DNA of 64,000 nucleotides from Sternotherus odoratus (lineage: Eukaryota > Chordata > Testudines > Kinosternidae): assembly GCA_032164245.1 (NCBI GenBank), contig JAVMKO010000010.1, positions 46,708,848 to 46,772,847 on the forward strand, in the 5' to 3' direction. Below are positions 54,101 to 62,714 of the stretch, piece by piece. The notes under the pieces were generated by a model. That model saw only the letters and a program-made list of their open reading frames with translations. It had not been told where the DNA came from and made no database searches. Numbering within the stretch: position 1 is the first letter of the stretch; each line of letters starts with the position of its first letter. The position numbers were made by a program, and so were the translations under genes.

Positions 54101-56718
54101 GTACACATCAGAGGGCTCCCAAACTTTTCCACCGGTGGGTCAAATTTTAACCCCATGCTTGTCCGCTCTCACCACCTGACCCCATCTCCCCATCACTCAA
54201 CGCCTCTGCGGCAATCCCAGCCACTGCTTCAATGGAAACGTAACATCCAGAACGCAGTACACGTCCTGGCACTAGGATGTAATGCAATATGACAGCTGAA
54301 AATGTTCTCTGTGGACACCAGCAGGTGCTCCATAGACTGCGGCTTGAGATGCTGTGCTATGGATGTCTTTTTAAATAAGGCTCAGGATTGCTGTGCCCAT
54401 TTTACAGATGGGGAAACTCAGGCAGGTGCCCCCGGCCACACAGCGACCCAGTGGCAGTGCTAGGCAGATCATCTACTCCCAGCTCCACGCCTGCTAGACC
54501 CCACAGCACTGGACCCCTCCAGCACAGTGGGCAAGTAGCCCAGACCTCAGCAACTGCTCACGAAATGCACAGCAAGAACCACTTGATGGCACTGCTAACA
54601 GAACCGGGATCAGAAATCAGCTCTTCTAGCCTAGTTCCCAGCTCAGCCCCCGGAAGCACGGGACAAATTCCCCAAGACGAACCACACAGCAGCAGTGCAG
54701 GGAGCTCCCGAGCCCACTGGCGTCACTGTGGAGGTTGGAACCCCACTGCCAGTGGGCTGGGTTTGGGAACCCTGCCCTGGTACCAGAGCAGAGACTAGAG
54801 CGCGTGACTGACTTGCACCTGTGGGCCCGCTGAAGGCTGACATGCCCGGGAGGTCCCACCCCAGGCACAGAAGGCTGCACACTCCCGCCTGGCTCCCTCC
54901 TCCCCCATGTGATGCTGGAAGCCCAGAGCCTACCCCACACTGCTGTGTAGACAGCTCCCACGCCCCCTCCCCCTGTCCATCCCCCATCCCCCATCCCCAG
55001 GCTGGGGAGACTAAGACCCTGCCTTTGAGCACTTCTACCTGGCTGGTTGGGCTGGGCTGGGGAGGGGACAGAGTAGGTGCCAAGTGCCAGGGAGAAGGAG
55101 AGGCACAGAGAGGGGAGGCTGGCAGGGTGCTAGTGCCTGCTCTCCACCCACGCAGGGCTCCCCGCCTGGTGCCCTGGGGATCAGTCCTCCTCTGCTGTCA
55201 GTTCTTGCAGCCCCTGAGCCCTGCTGCCCAGCTTGTCCGTGGGATTTTCTCCATCAGCCAGACACACAGGGAGGAAGCTTTGCCCCTCTCAGCTGGATCT
55301 GGTCAGGCCTGGCTCTAGGACAGCCCCCTGGCACCCCCACTTGTCCCTCCCCCCCATGCTCCAAGCTGGATCCTCCCATTTGGTACAGGGGGATGAGATC
55401 CAAGATTCTGCACCTCACAGCCCCTGACTCCTTACCTTTGCCCCCCGCCACCACCCTGCCTCTTTGGGACCCTCCCCGCCCCCCCCCCAACTCCTTACTG
55501 TATACCTCTCCGCTGCCTCCCGCCCCACTGTACTCCTCACCCCATCACAGCTCCGGCTCCCACCTCATCTCCCACTGACACCTGCCCCATCGTACCCCTC
55601 ACCCACCGCTCCTCACCTCACCCCCCCAGCCACCCTGCCCCATCGTACCCCTCACCCACCGCTCCTCACCTCACCCCCCCAGCCACCCTGCCCCATCGTA
55701 CCCCTCACCCACCGCTCCTTACCTCACCCCCCCAGCCACCCTGCCCCATCGTACCCCTCACCCACCGCTCCTCACCTCCCCCCCAGCCACCCTCCCCCCA
55801 TCGTACCCCTCACCCACCGCTCCTCACCTCCCCCCCAGCCACCCTCCCCCCATCGTACCCCTCACCCACCGCTCCTCACCTCACCCCCCCAGCCACCCTC
55901 CCCCATCGTACCCCTCACTCCCAGCTCACCTCACACCCCCAGCCACCCTGCCCCATCGTACCCCTCACCCACCGCTCACTTCACCCCCCCACAGCCACCC
56001 TGCTCCATCGTACCCCTCACCCCCAGCTCCTCACCCCCACACTGCCACCCTGCCCCATTATATCCCTCACCTCCAGATCCCCACCATTCCCCCTGCTGCT
56101 TCCTTCCCCATCATACCTCTCATCCCCAGCTCCTCACCTCAACCCCCCACTGCCCCCACCCCATCTCAGATCCCTCTCCTGCCTCCCACACACCTGCTGC
56201 GATCCTACTCTGTTATACCCCAGTAGACTCCAATTCTCCACCTTTACTGCCTGCCGCTATCCTGCCCAGTCATTCCTCTCTTCTCCCATTAGTCCCCATA
56301 CCCCACCTCTGCACCCCCACCTATTCTGCCATCACACCCCTCTCCCCATCAGACCCTGCTCCCCCATCCCCACCTGCTTCTATCCCCCCATGTACAGTAT
56401 CTCTTCCTGACCCTTGCTGCTATCCACCCCTCTCTCCCCCATGCAGTGGTGCCCTGACATGCAGGGGGGCAGCTATGTTGCACCTCCTCACGCTGGGCAG
56501 TATCGCCTGACTCACGGGAAGGACAGACCCCCTGGTGGCTGGCGTCTCTGTGGCCACAACATCCCTCTCAGAAAATCGAGGGTGTTCCATCTAATCCTTT
56601 AGCTGCTGGGGTCCACCCACACCGCCCCTTCCAACCGCAGTGCCCCCCGGGAGAGCAGCCGAGCGCTTACCTCTTCAGTGGTGAGTGGCATGCAGATCCG
56701 ATACTCCTTTATCAGCAT
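24426..56718 (-). CDS. PITPNC1-like (RdgB-beta class) phosphatidylinositol transfer protein, complete coding region
   Basis: Nine exons (56718-56671, 44589-44441, 38567-38479, 36688-36681, 35874-35803, 34391-34296, 33654-33499, 32609-32546, 24691-24426) give 948 nt and 315 residues, all junctions GT/AG and in phase. The protein is a single PITP domain (about 1-230) plus a Ser/Pro-rich tail, the architecture of PITPNC1. Class IIB PITPs are soluble and move phosphatidylinositol and phosphatidic acid between membranes. Headgroup-site residues equivalent to PITP-alpha T59, K61 and N90 are kept (T58, K60, N88). The tail has [12 protein letters not shown] and RKKSAPE, matching the two 14-3-3 sites of RdgB-beta, though the first lacks its preceding Arg. 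An alternative last exon exists at 27226-27308. It differs from PITPNC1 at many positions where that protein is highly conserved, so a paralogue is more likely than the orthologue. No symbol is given for that reason. Confidence 0.92.
24948..25147. mobile_element. hAT/Charlie-like non-autonomous element
   Basis: The terminal repeats CAGAGCTCCCCAAACT and AGTTTGGGGACCACTG are inverted copies. The flanking 8-mers CTCTATCT and TTCTATCT match at seven of eight positions. Confidence 0.75.
25781..26307. mobile_element. hAT-type element with perfect 8-bp duplication, hosting a nested element
   Basis: It starts CAGGGCTGGCC and ends GGCCGGCCCTG, with the perfect duplication CCTGCCGG at 25773-25780 and 26308-26315. 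Another element with its own target duplication sits at 25867-26157. Confidence 0.8.
25867..26157. mobile_element. Pogo/Tigger-like TIR element nested in a hAT element
   Basis: The terminal repeats start CAGTAGACT on both strands and are flanked by TA on each side. Both ends carry WTTAACCAGGAT / ATTATCCAGG motifs. Its interior holds a further piece starting CAGGGCCAGCTCTGGC (about 25943), possibly a third insertion. Confidence 0.65.
27226..27308 (-). CDS. PITPNC1-like alternative terminal exon (short isoform)
   Basis: The acceptor GCATGTTACAG is followed by AC-ATG; with the G of exon 8 it encodes [20 protein letters not shown] then KFGSQDP and TAG (27228-27226). It is clearly homologous to the start of the other last exon ([18 protein letters not shown]), so the two are mutually exclusive 3' ends. 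The predicted short protein has 254 residues and lacks the Ser/Pro tail. From memory, human PITPNC1 has a comparable short isoform. Confidence 0.82.
27460..27745 (+). repeat. Degenerate minisatellite with CA-rich core
   Basis: Units of roughly 65-75 bp repeat 'cacttgtgtctcca..ctgg..gt' with variable CA runs. It includes the (CA)n at 27635-27655. Confidence 0.5.
27635..27655 (+). repeat. (CA)n microsatellite
   Basis: This is a pure CA run of about 10 units. Confidence 0.9.
28144..28166 (+). repeat. (CA)n microsatellite
   Basis: This is a pure CA run of about 11 units. Confidence 0.9.
28970..30640. repeat. 48-bp GC-rich tandem array with a hairpin in each unit
   Basis: Units begin GACAGTTCCCGCCGGG and contain the palindromic CTCCCCGCAGCGGGGAG. 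The exact 48-bp spacing is visible at 29284, 29332 and 29380. A block of about 240 bp is repeated at an offset of 516 bp (29540-29780 versus 30056-30296). Because 48 is a multiple of three, long meaningless open frames run on both strands. Confidence 0.9.
30641..30801. repeat. 161-bp foldback at right end of the pogo-like element
   Basis: The arms are near-perfect inverted copies of each other (GGACTAATTCGGG... and ...CCCGAATTAGTCC) around an AT-rich centre. It could stand alone as a MITE, but only its right side has the TA. Confidence 0.65.
32546..32609 (-). CDS. PITPNC1-like coding exon 8
   Basis: This exon has 64 nt, with acceptor GGTTGCAG and donor GTGAGT. It encodes [21 protein letters not shown] plus one nucleotide, which either last exon can complete. 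Confidence 0.94.
33143..33173 (+). repeat. (CA)n microsatellite
   Basis: This is an uninterrupted CA run of about 15 units. Confidence 0.95.
33499..33654 (-). CDS. PITPNC1-like coding exon 7
   Basis: This exon has 156 nt (52 codons), with acceptor CCATGGCAG and donor GTGAGT. It encodes [36 protein letters not shown] and VEQFVHK. The VW pair stands where class I PITPs have WW. Confidence 0.95.
33930..34120 (+). repeat. GC-rich minisatellite
   Basis: Units of about 35-40 bp contain GTGGGCCAGGCAGGAGGGC followed by GAGGGTGCAGGC. Confidence 0.6.
34296..34391 (-). CDS. PITPNC1-like coding exon 6
   Basis: This exon has 96 nt (32 codons), with acceptor CCACCCCCAG and donor GTAATG. It encodes [20 protein letters not shown] and [12 protein letters not shown]. 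The [10 protein letters not shown] part is where the protein differs most from PITPNC1. Confidence 0.93.
34470..35434 (+). mobile_element. CR1 LINE 3' part, interrupted by a hAT element
   Basis: It contains 'gaactagataagttcctgga', 'ggtccatcaatggctatta' and, after the insertion, 'gattgccagaagctggga', 'ggattatttgatgattacct' and 'ggtctgaccccgcatggccg', the usual CR1 3' order. It is plus-oriented in a PITPNC1-like intron. The 5' limit is approximate. Confidence 0.8.
34971..35278. mobile_element. hAT-type element inside CR1
   Basis: The terminal repeats are CAGGGGTCGGTAACC and GGTTGCCTACCCCTG. The flanks CTGTAGCC and CCTTAGCC resemble a worn 8-bp duplication (6 of 8 positions). Confidence 0.75.
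35803..35874 (-). CDS. PITPNC1-like coding exon 5
   Basis: This exon has 72 nt (24 codons) between acceptor CTCTCTGCAG and donor GTGAGT. It encodes [20 protein letters not shown] then DNPN. Confidence 0.94.
36681..36688 (-). CDS. PITPNC1-like 8-nt microexon (exon 4)
   Basis: AGTACACG on the minus strand is preceded by GTCGACGCAG and followed by GTAAGAAC. With the G left by exon 3 it reads GAG-TAC-ACG, i.e. E-Y-T, exactly the three residues the family has between YPYTIT and CSFLPKF. It also repairs the phase mismatch between exons 3 and 5. No other site of the required pattern was noticed in the intron. Confidence 0.85.
37120..37340. repeat. Degenerate minisatellite
   Basis: Units of about 45-50 bp repeat phrases of the type ACCAGAGAGACCCCCTGCT. 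It produces a spurious 221-codon frame on the minus strand. Confidence 0.5.
37604..37619 (+). repeat. Poly-G run
   Basis: This is a homopolymer of about 16 G, which may be uncertain in assembly. Confidence 0.7.
38479..38567 (-). CDS. PITPNC1-like coding exon 3
   Basis: The acceptor is TTCCCCTGCAG and the donor GTAAGA. It encodes [16 protein letters not shown] and [12 protein letters not shown] plus one nucleotide. It cannot join exon 5 in frame without the 8-nt microexon. Confidence 0.95.
42668..43005. mobile_element. hAT-type foldback MITE
   Basis: The terminal repeats CAGGGATCGG.CACCTTTGAC pair with GTCAAAGG...GATCCCTG. The whole element is an inverted repeat (for example TTTGTTTACCTGCAG on the left and CTGCAGGTAAACAAA on the right). 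The flanks CCTTAGTG and CCCTACTG are a worn duplication. Confidence 0.75.
44441..44589 (-). CDS. PITPNC1-like coding exon 2
   Basis: The acceptor is CTTGTTGCAG and the donor GTGAGA. It encodes [25 protein letters not shown] and [11 protein letters not shown], and carries the lipid-headgroup residues T58 and K60. It is separated from exon 1 by a 12-kb intron. Confidence 0.95.
46630..46677. repeat. Perfect 20-bp inverted repeat with 8-nt loop
   Basis: TCTGGAGTGGGGGACTGTGA is followed by GCACAGCA and then its exact reverse complement. The outer flanks (GAGGA / TCCTC) can extend pairing after a small internal loop. It lies in the 12-kb first coding intron of the PITPNC1-like gene. Confidence 0.85.
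48105..48215 (-). repeat. MIR-like SINE fragment
   Basis: It contains 'ctcaggagacctgggttcta', 'gagcaagtcaattcactgcc' and 'tgcctcagtttcccc'. Confidence 0.65.
49313..49440. repeat. Interspersed repeat, copy A of a near-identical pair
   Basis: It shares about 125 bp with 51649-51771, including CACGGGTATCCTTTATAAAC and GGCACTGTACATACATCATG, and differs at only about ten positions. Confidence 0.7.
51649..51771. repeat. Interspersed repeat, copy B of a near-identical pair
   Basis: It is in the same orientation as copy A, 2.3 kb away. It also has the phrase 'ttgtgctaggcactgtaca'-type core of an old amniote repeat. Confidence 0.7.
51880..51990 (-). repeat. MIR-like SINE fragment
   Basis: It contains 'tcaggacttccgggttctgt', 'gagcaagtcactgcctggct' and 'tgcctcagtttcccc'. 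Confidence 0.65.
53337..53457. mobile_element. Short TA-flanked MITE
   Basis: The ends GGGTGACCAGA and TCTGGTCACCC are perfect inverted copies, flanked by TA on both sides, with about 117 bp between. The TA target suggests a Tc1/mariner-class source. It is related to 5157-5273. Confidence 0.85.
54375..54520 (+). repeat. MIR-like SINE fragment
   Basis: It contains 'gtgcccattttacagatggg', 'gaaactcaggcag' and 'ggccacacagcgacccagtg'. Confidence 0.65.
55590..56060. repeat. C-rich minisatellite, 53-bp unit, about nine copies
   Basis: CGTACCCCTCACCCACCGCT recurs at 55591, 55644, 55697, 55750, 55802, 55854, 55907, 55957 and 56009 (spacing 50-53). It lies about 600 bp downstream of the start-codon exon of the PITPNC1-like gene and gives a spurious 348-codon frame. 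Confidence 0.9.
56671..56718 (-). CDS. PITPNC1-like exon with start codon
   Basis: It encodes [16 protein letters not shown], with donor GTAAGC. The acceptor-like CTTCCTTCCAG at 56775-56765 (minus) suggests that this exon is not the first one of the transcript. Confidence 0.94.
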
Positions 56719-56999
56719 GATGGCTCCCTCGCTCTGCTGGGCTCAAGGTGCGCGGGCTGCCCCTCTGGAAGGAAGCTGAGAGTGGGGGACAGACGGGAGG
56801 CTCTGGATCAAGTGGAAACGTCAGTGTGGAGGAAGCAGAGTGGCACCCAAGCCTCCTTCGGAGAAGGACTCATTCTGCAGGGAGACAGACCCGCCCGCCC
56901 GCGGGGAGAGGAGAGATCAGAGCAGAGCAACAGCTGGGCTCCAGCTCCTACACCCGGGGACGCTCTGATCCCTTCTTAGTCAGAGCAGAGGCTCCTCTC

Positions 57000-59398
57000 T
57001 CCTTCCTCCCCTGCTACCAGCACAGCTCTGCTTGTGACTTCATAAGCCGTTGCCATGGCAGTGGTTGTGAGGTCACCAAACTAGAGTGTAACAACCTGGC
57101 ATGTACCAAGGGAAGGAGCTGGAGGACCCAGGCGCTGGGCAAGGAGGGCAGGCCAGCACCCCCAGCTGCATCAGCTCCACACACCAGCTATGGGGGGAAA
57201 AAAACAACCACACAGGGAATGGAGGGAGGGATCCAAACTGGGGCTTAACCCCTTCCCTGCTGACGGAAGCTCTGCATCTCACAGCAGCTGCTGGTGCAGG
57301 GACAGGTGCGGCCCGTGGGGAGCAGACACCTCTCCTGGGAGTCCCTGGGCCAGTATAGCTGTGCTGTTCACGGGGGTGCAGCTTACACAAGTGGCTCCCA
57401 AAACAGGCTGAAGTAGCACCGCAGGGTGTAACTAACTTCTGGGTGGGATTCAGCGGGTGTGTAAACACCAAGGTGATCCACACATTGGGGGAGGGAGAGG
57501 AGGCCACAAGGAGAGGTCAGTGGAAGTGGCTGCCTCCTCACACTCCTTGTTTTACACCCGTGCTCATTGCTGGTGCCCCTGTGAGTAACAGTGATTCACA
57601 CCCTCCAGGCTCAGCCCTGGGCCGCTCTGCAGCAAGGGGAATGTTGTTTTTGACTACAATGGTCCGTGCAGTCGGCCCCCACCAACCACCCAGTCAGTGT
57701 AGACTGCACTGCTGCACCACTCCTTCCCCTGGTGTCTGACCATCCGCTCCTGAAGTAGCTGCTGAGTTCTGAATCCACTGGGGCCATTGGGCTTCCTGCA
57801 ATGTCCCTGGACTTGCCCTGGGACCAGGCAACCTCAGAGGTGCTTGGTATTAACTGGGTATTGCACTCTACCACAGTGTGCCGCACTGCACAATACACAC
57901 CTAATGTCAATTACACCCAGACAGTCAGAGCCTCGACCTCAAGGAGTTTACAATCCCAGGGAGATAGACCCAGTCCCTGAGCTGCCAGGGGAGGGAGATT
58001 TCTTTAATGGATTCCCCGCACCGTCCAACTCCCTTTTCCTTCCTTGCGTCTGCTTCCACGTAAACTTACACTGCTACTGTAACAGGTTGGCAGCGTTTGC
58101 CTAAACCAGTCTGCCCTATAAGCTCGTTCTGAGCCGGCTGGCAAAGCGTTAAGTGAGCTCTGCTGACTTGTTATCTCAGGTGGCTAAAAAGGAGGTGGGA
58201 GTGGCTCTACAGGGACAGAGACCCTCCAGTGTGGGCTGAGCAGCCCTGGGGGAGGAACTCTCGGATCAGCCAAGCCTAGGGAGAAGGACTGACCTGACCT
58301 TGGCTAACACTGCCAGTCCCCAGGACGGGGGTGAGGTTGGGGCTCTACAGGGTATGCATCTGGGAAAGGCACTTGCTCAGTTATATACTGGCAATTATTT
58401 GTATGCAGAATAAATAAGTGCTATCAGCACTGAACAGCTTCCAGGGAGAGCTGAAGTGAGAGTGGTTAGCCAGCCCAGGAGAAGCAGGAGACTTGTCCTA
58501 CACAGAAGAGCCCTGTGGAGGAAGGTGCAAAGAGAATGGGAGAAGAGAGCTGAAGGGGCTTTGAGGAGGGCAAGCTGAGACCATTGCAGACTGCAGGTGA
58601 GGGAGCAGAAGAGCAGACCTACAGCTGGGGAGAGTTCGTTGGAGCCTTGACTGACTGAGAGGCTCCGTAGAGAAAGAGAGTGCATGCGCCCATACCCAGC
58701 AGATAGAATGCCCCTATGCTTGTGGCCAGACAGAGAGCCAGTACCCCCTGGTTAGGGCACTGAGGAAATCAGAGCTGGAGAAGCCCTGCCAGGTGCCCTA
58801 ATGCATATTCTGCTCTCAGGGCACTACGTGCCAACTCCCTGCAGAATTAAGAGGACAGGTGGCCGGATGGAAGAAACAGCTACAGCCTTCATTCAAGGGA
58901 CGCTACAGCCAAGCTGGTACGCTCAGGGGCCTGATCTGTGAGTCTCCAGCTCATTCACCACAATCTCAGCACAGGGGCTTGGAGAGAGCACAGGGCAGGA
59001 GGGAGACACCAAGCAAGGGGAGATCGGGTCCCTTCAGTTTAGGGATTTGGATTGTGGTAGAGAGCCCAGCCTCAGTGAGCTAAGCACTACACACACTTCT
59101 AGCAAAGACCTGGCCCCTGCCCTACAGAGATAACAGGGGGACACCACAAACAGCTGGGGAAAACAGAAGGGATCAGTGAGACAAAACCAGGCAAGAGGGG
59201 GATGGAAACATGTTTTCATGCTGTGGCAGTGCTATGTCCCCAAGAGAGGCCGAGGAGGCTAATTGTTTCACCTCCAGTAAACACCTATTGATCTGTGAGC
59301 GGCTGTCAGTGGAGGTGCTGATCTCAGCTCCTCTGAGGAAACTGACACCTGTGGCGTGGCTCTGGATTTCCTCAGGAGTAAATGGGAGCTGAACCTGA
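57000..59398. other. Upstream region of the PITPNC1-like gene, no gene seen
   Basis: No conserved exon was recognised. The segment 57845-57960 has a fragment of an old interspersed repeat ('caaggagtttacaatccc'). Confidence 0.4.
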
Positions 59399-59406
59399 CC
59401 CTTTGA

Positions 59407-60167
59407 CAGGGCCGCCTCTAGGCGCCAGCAGAGGAACACGTGCCTGGGGTGGCACATTCTAAGGCATTGATTCTCAAAGTGGGGGTTGGGACCCCTTGAG
59501 GGGTCATGACCCAATTATGTGGGGTTCGCAAGCCCCTGCTGCCGTCATCCAGCCCTGAGCCCCGGACCCTGCCGCGACGGGCTGCTGGCGGTGCTCTGGG
59601 CCTTGGCCCCTGCTGTGGCGGGCCCGCGGCGGGCTGCTGGCGGAACCCCAAACCCAGCCCATGGTGCAGCAGGCTGCCAGCGGCACCCGGAGCCCCGGCC
59701 CCTGCTGCAGTGGGCTGTCAGCAGCGACCCAAGCCCCAGGCCCTGCCACAGCAAGCTGCTGGTGGCACCCCAGGCCCTGTCCCTTGTCCCAGGGGGGTTG
59801 CTGGCACCCTCCCCTGAGCCCTGCCCCGGGGGGCTGGCACCCCTACATCCACACACATCCCAGCTCAACCCCTGCCCCAGAGGGCTGCTGCCCCCACCCC
59901 CTCAAGCCCAGCCTCTGCCCCAGGGGGCTGCTGGTATCCCCCCCAGCCCATGCCCCGACCCCAACCCCTGAGGGGGGTCACACTTAGAGTTTCTGGTGTC
60001 CGAAAGGGGTCACCAATAGAAAAAGTTTGAGAACCACTGTTCTAAGGGATGGCATTCCAGCCAATCTTGGGGTGGCACATTCTGGCCACCCCTCCCCCCC
60101 TTTTATTTTTTTGGTTGCTTAGGTGCTCTTGCTGCTTGGGGCAGCAGAAAAGCAAGAGCTGGCTCTG
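59407..60167. mobile_element. hAT-type element with perfect 8-bp duplication (outer of nested pair)
   Basis: It starts CAGGGCCGCCTCTAGG and ends AGAGCTGGCTCTG, with CCCTTTGA at 59399-59406 and 60168-60175. Most of its length is a second insertion. Confidence 0.75.
59465..60039. mobile_element. hAT/Charlie-like element nested inside the outer hAT
   Basis: The left end CATTGATTCTCAAAGTGGG and right end TTTGAGAACCACTG are inverted relatives of CAGTGGTTCTCAAAC. The duplication TTCTAAGG is perfect (59457-59464 and 60040-60047). The interior (about 59560-59960) is a GC-rich tandem array with CCCTGCYRCRGYGGGCTGCT units. Confidence 0.8.
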
Positions 60168-61219
60168 CCCTTTGAAAGAACTGTGGACTTGTCCCAGCCT
60201 CACGTGCACTGGACCTGATCCGGCAGCATTTGTTCACGTGGCAACCCCATCGGCTTTGGTAGGACCCTCTGACATGGGCCCGGCGAGCAGCACTGGGCCC
60301 CCAGTTTGGAAAAATCAATTAGTATATTACACCGAGACACTTATTAAGCACACACAGACTGGCAATAACAACCTTATCAGCCATGCAATAATAATCTTAT
60401 CAGATCCACAGTAAATTTTATTAGACGTGCACAATCTCCCTAATGGAAACAGTTAAATGCCATGCCCCACTCATGAACAGACACATCTGGGGGTGGAGTG
60501 GGGAAAGTGGGAATACATTGTGGATTACAGAAATAACTAGGTGGAAAGAGATAGACTAGAACCAAACCCGAACGGGGGACTGGGATCTGCCGGAGCCAAC
60601 CCAAAAGGCTTGTTTGGGAGATGGGAACTGAGTAAGGCAGACCAGTTGCATGTTCCTTTGCCCAGCCCTTAGTACCCCTCCACTCTGTTCCTAGGGGATT
60701 CCATTCCGTTTGGGTTCTCACCCATCATTGTGGCTTTGATCAGCAGTGAGAGAGATGTAAACCCTATGGAGAGCCATGCTGGTGTTTGTGAAACACCCCG
60801 CTTGGTGCCGTCTGAGTAATAAAACCATCTGGCTGAGCCCAGCTCCCTAGGACAGGATGGAGCCTCTTCAGCTGATAAATTGACACTACACTTTGTCTTC
60901 ACCCAAAGGCCAGTTTATTTATAACGCAGCTGCTAATCCCCTGCAAATACTGGTTTTGTAGTAAATGTGTCACTAAGGTAATTTCCAGCTGCCCAGTTCA
61001 ACCGACCGCAAACAGGGATCCTCCTTGCTGGGCTCCAGGCCTGCCCTGCCCTGGGGGGGTGGGAGTGCAAGACCCCAAGCGGGGTGAGCCCGGAGCTCTG
61101 CTTTGTCCTTTCTTTGTTTGCAGCCCCCCTGGCCAGGAGCGGTTGGCACAGGGAGCTCCAGACAAAGAAATCCCCCGACCCCGGGCCCTAGGGCTCTGCA
61201 GCCGTCACATGCCCGGGCC

Positions 61220-62350
61220 CCGCAGATCAGGTGCTGCGGGGGGATAGGTTACCTATTAATGACGGCGGGTTCAGCGAGGCCTGACCTGGGGGCGGGGGGG
61301 GAGGTGCCCTGCGGCTAGCGCCCGAGGCCGAAACTCCCCGGAGAAAGCGGAACCCCGCGGCGCCTCGCCCCACCCGCTCCCGCCCAGGTCCGCACTTGCC
61401 CGGGCCGGCCCCAGAACTGACGCGCGGGCCCGAGGCGATGGGATGGGCGCCCCAAGAGGGAATCCGCGCTCGCGGCAGAGCCACAGCTCGGCCGGCAGGG
61501 AGAGGAGTCTCCCCCCATCCTTCCCGGGCCCCCTTTTCCCTGCCGCATCCTCCCTCCCGCTCCCCCTATCCCTGCCCCGCACCCCCTATCCCTGCCCCGC
61601 ACCCCCTATCCCTGCCCTTCTCAGCGCCCCCCTTCCCTCCCGTCTGTGCTCCTAGCGCCCTTTCCCTGCCCCATTCTCCCTCCCGGACCCCTAGCGCCCA
61701 CTCCCCCAGCGCCCCCTTTCCCAGCCCCCTCCCGTGCCCGCAGCGTCCCCTCGCCCCGACCCATCCTCCCGCACGTGGTTCCTCCCCCCCACGGCCCGAG
61801 TTCCCGCAGCTCCCTCCCGTTCTCCATCCTGCTCACCCGGCCCCGGCGCGGCGGGATTCTCCTTCACCTCTGGCCGGCCCCGCGGCGGGCGCTCCCCGGA
61901 GTTTGCCTCCAACTCCCGAGCCGCGCCCCAGGCGGCCCCGCTGGGCCGAGGGATCCCCCCGCAGCCGGGCTGTCCGCGCGCCCCGGCGATCCGCGCTGCC
62001 CCTGGGCTGCGAGTGCGGCTCCCTCACTCCGCGCCCGCCGCTCGCCGCATGCCGCCGCCGAGCCCTCGCGCACACCGACCCCTAGGGGGAAGCATCTGGC
62101 AGCGCAGGCGGCCGGGCGGGCCCTGCCCGGGGGGAGCCGGGCGGGGGGTGGAAATACCTGCCCGCCGCCAGCCAGCCAGCCGGGGCAGGGCAGCGAGAGA
62201 AACCCTACCCGGGGAGCCGGCCGCCGCGCTGACTGGCTCGGTTAGGGGGCGGGGTGCCTGGCTCCGGGAGGTTCCCGCCTCTTTGTCCAGGAGAGGGGCA
62301 GCGCCAGGTTAAACGCGGAGCCTGCCATTTGCAAAGCCGCCTGCCGAGCT
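61220..62350. promoter_or_regulatory. Large CpG island, candidate distal promoter
   Basis: This is a dense CG-rich kilobase in a region with no recognised coding sequence. A minus-strand donor (GGGCAG then GTATTT, exon end 62158) could splice to the acceptor at 56765-56767 just before the start-codon exon of the PITPNC1-like gene. It could also serve a gene starting beyond the right edge. Confidence 0.6.
62158..62230 (-). other. Candidate non-coding first exon of the PITPNC1-like gene
   Basis: The exon would end GGCGGGCAG at 62158 with donor GTATTT, inside the CpG island. The 5' limit is a guess. The support is only the paired acceptor 5.4 kb downstream. Confidence 0.3.
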
Positions 62351-62714
62351 TCCTCGAGCCCCGGCTCCCGCCGCCGGACTGTCTGCAAATCAGGCCTCTT
62401 TGAGGTGCCTACATATGGGTTTGGGAGGCTAACTCAAGGCACCTGCCATTGCAAATGTTCTCCCACATCTTTAAACACTGCCCCCCCTCCACTCAACCAA
62501 TCCACCTCCATTCGGCAACCCCTTGCAGGCAGGCAGGCTCTTCCCGTTCCTTACCCCCCCTGAAGTCATTGTTCTGTTTGCACAGCCTAGAGCTAAGCCC
62601 AGGAGTAAGGCCTGGCAGGGTCTGGGCCTGGCAGCTGGGTTACCAAGGCTATTAGAGATTAGTGAGTCTGAATACAACTCCCCACCTCTGGAGCAAGGCT
62701 GCTGCTCCAAGAAG

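Noticed and set aside
54105..54355. hAT-like start (cagagggctcccaaactttt)
   Set aside because: The matching opposite end and target duplication were not found, so it was not listed as an element.
55464..56510. 348-codon Pro-rich open frame
   Set aside because: It arises from the 53-bp C-rich minisatellite and flanking C-rich sequence; the protein is Pro/His/Ser low complexity.
58080..58700. Possible further LTR or retroelement piece
   Set aside because: An AATAAATAAG and repetitive purine-rich phrases are present, but no TG...CA ends or duplication could be defined.
61396..62085. 229-codon open frame in the CpG island
   Set aside because: The Arg/Pro/Ser-rich composition is what a CpG island yields by chance; open frames run in all registers here.
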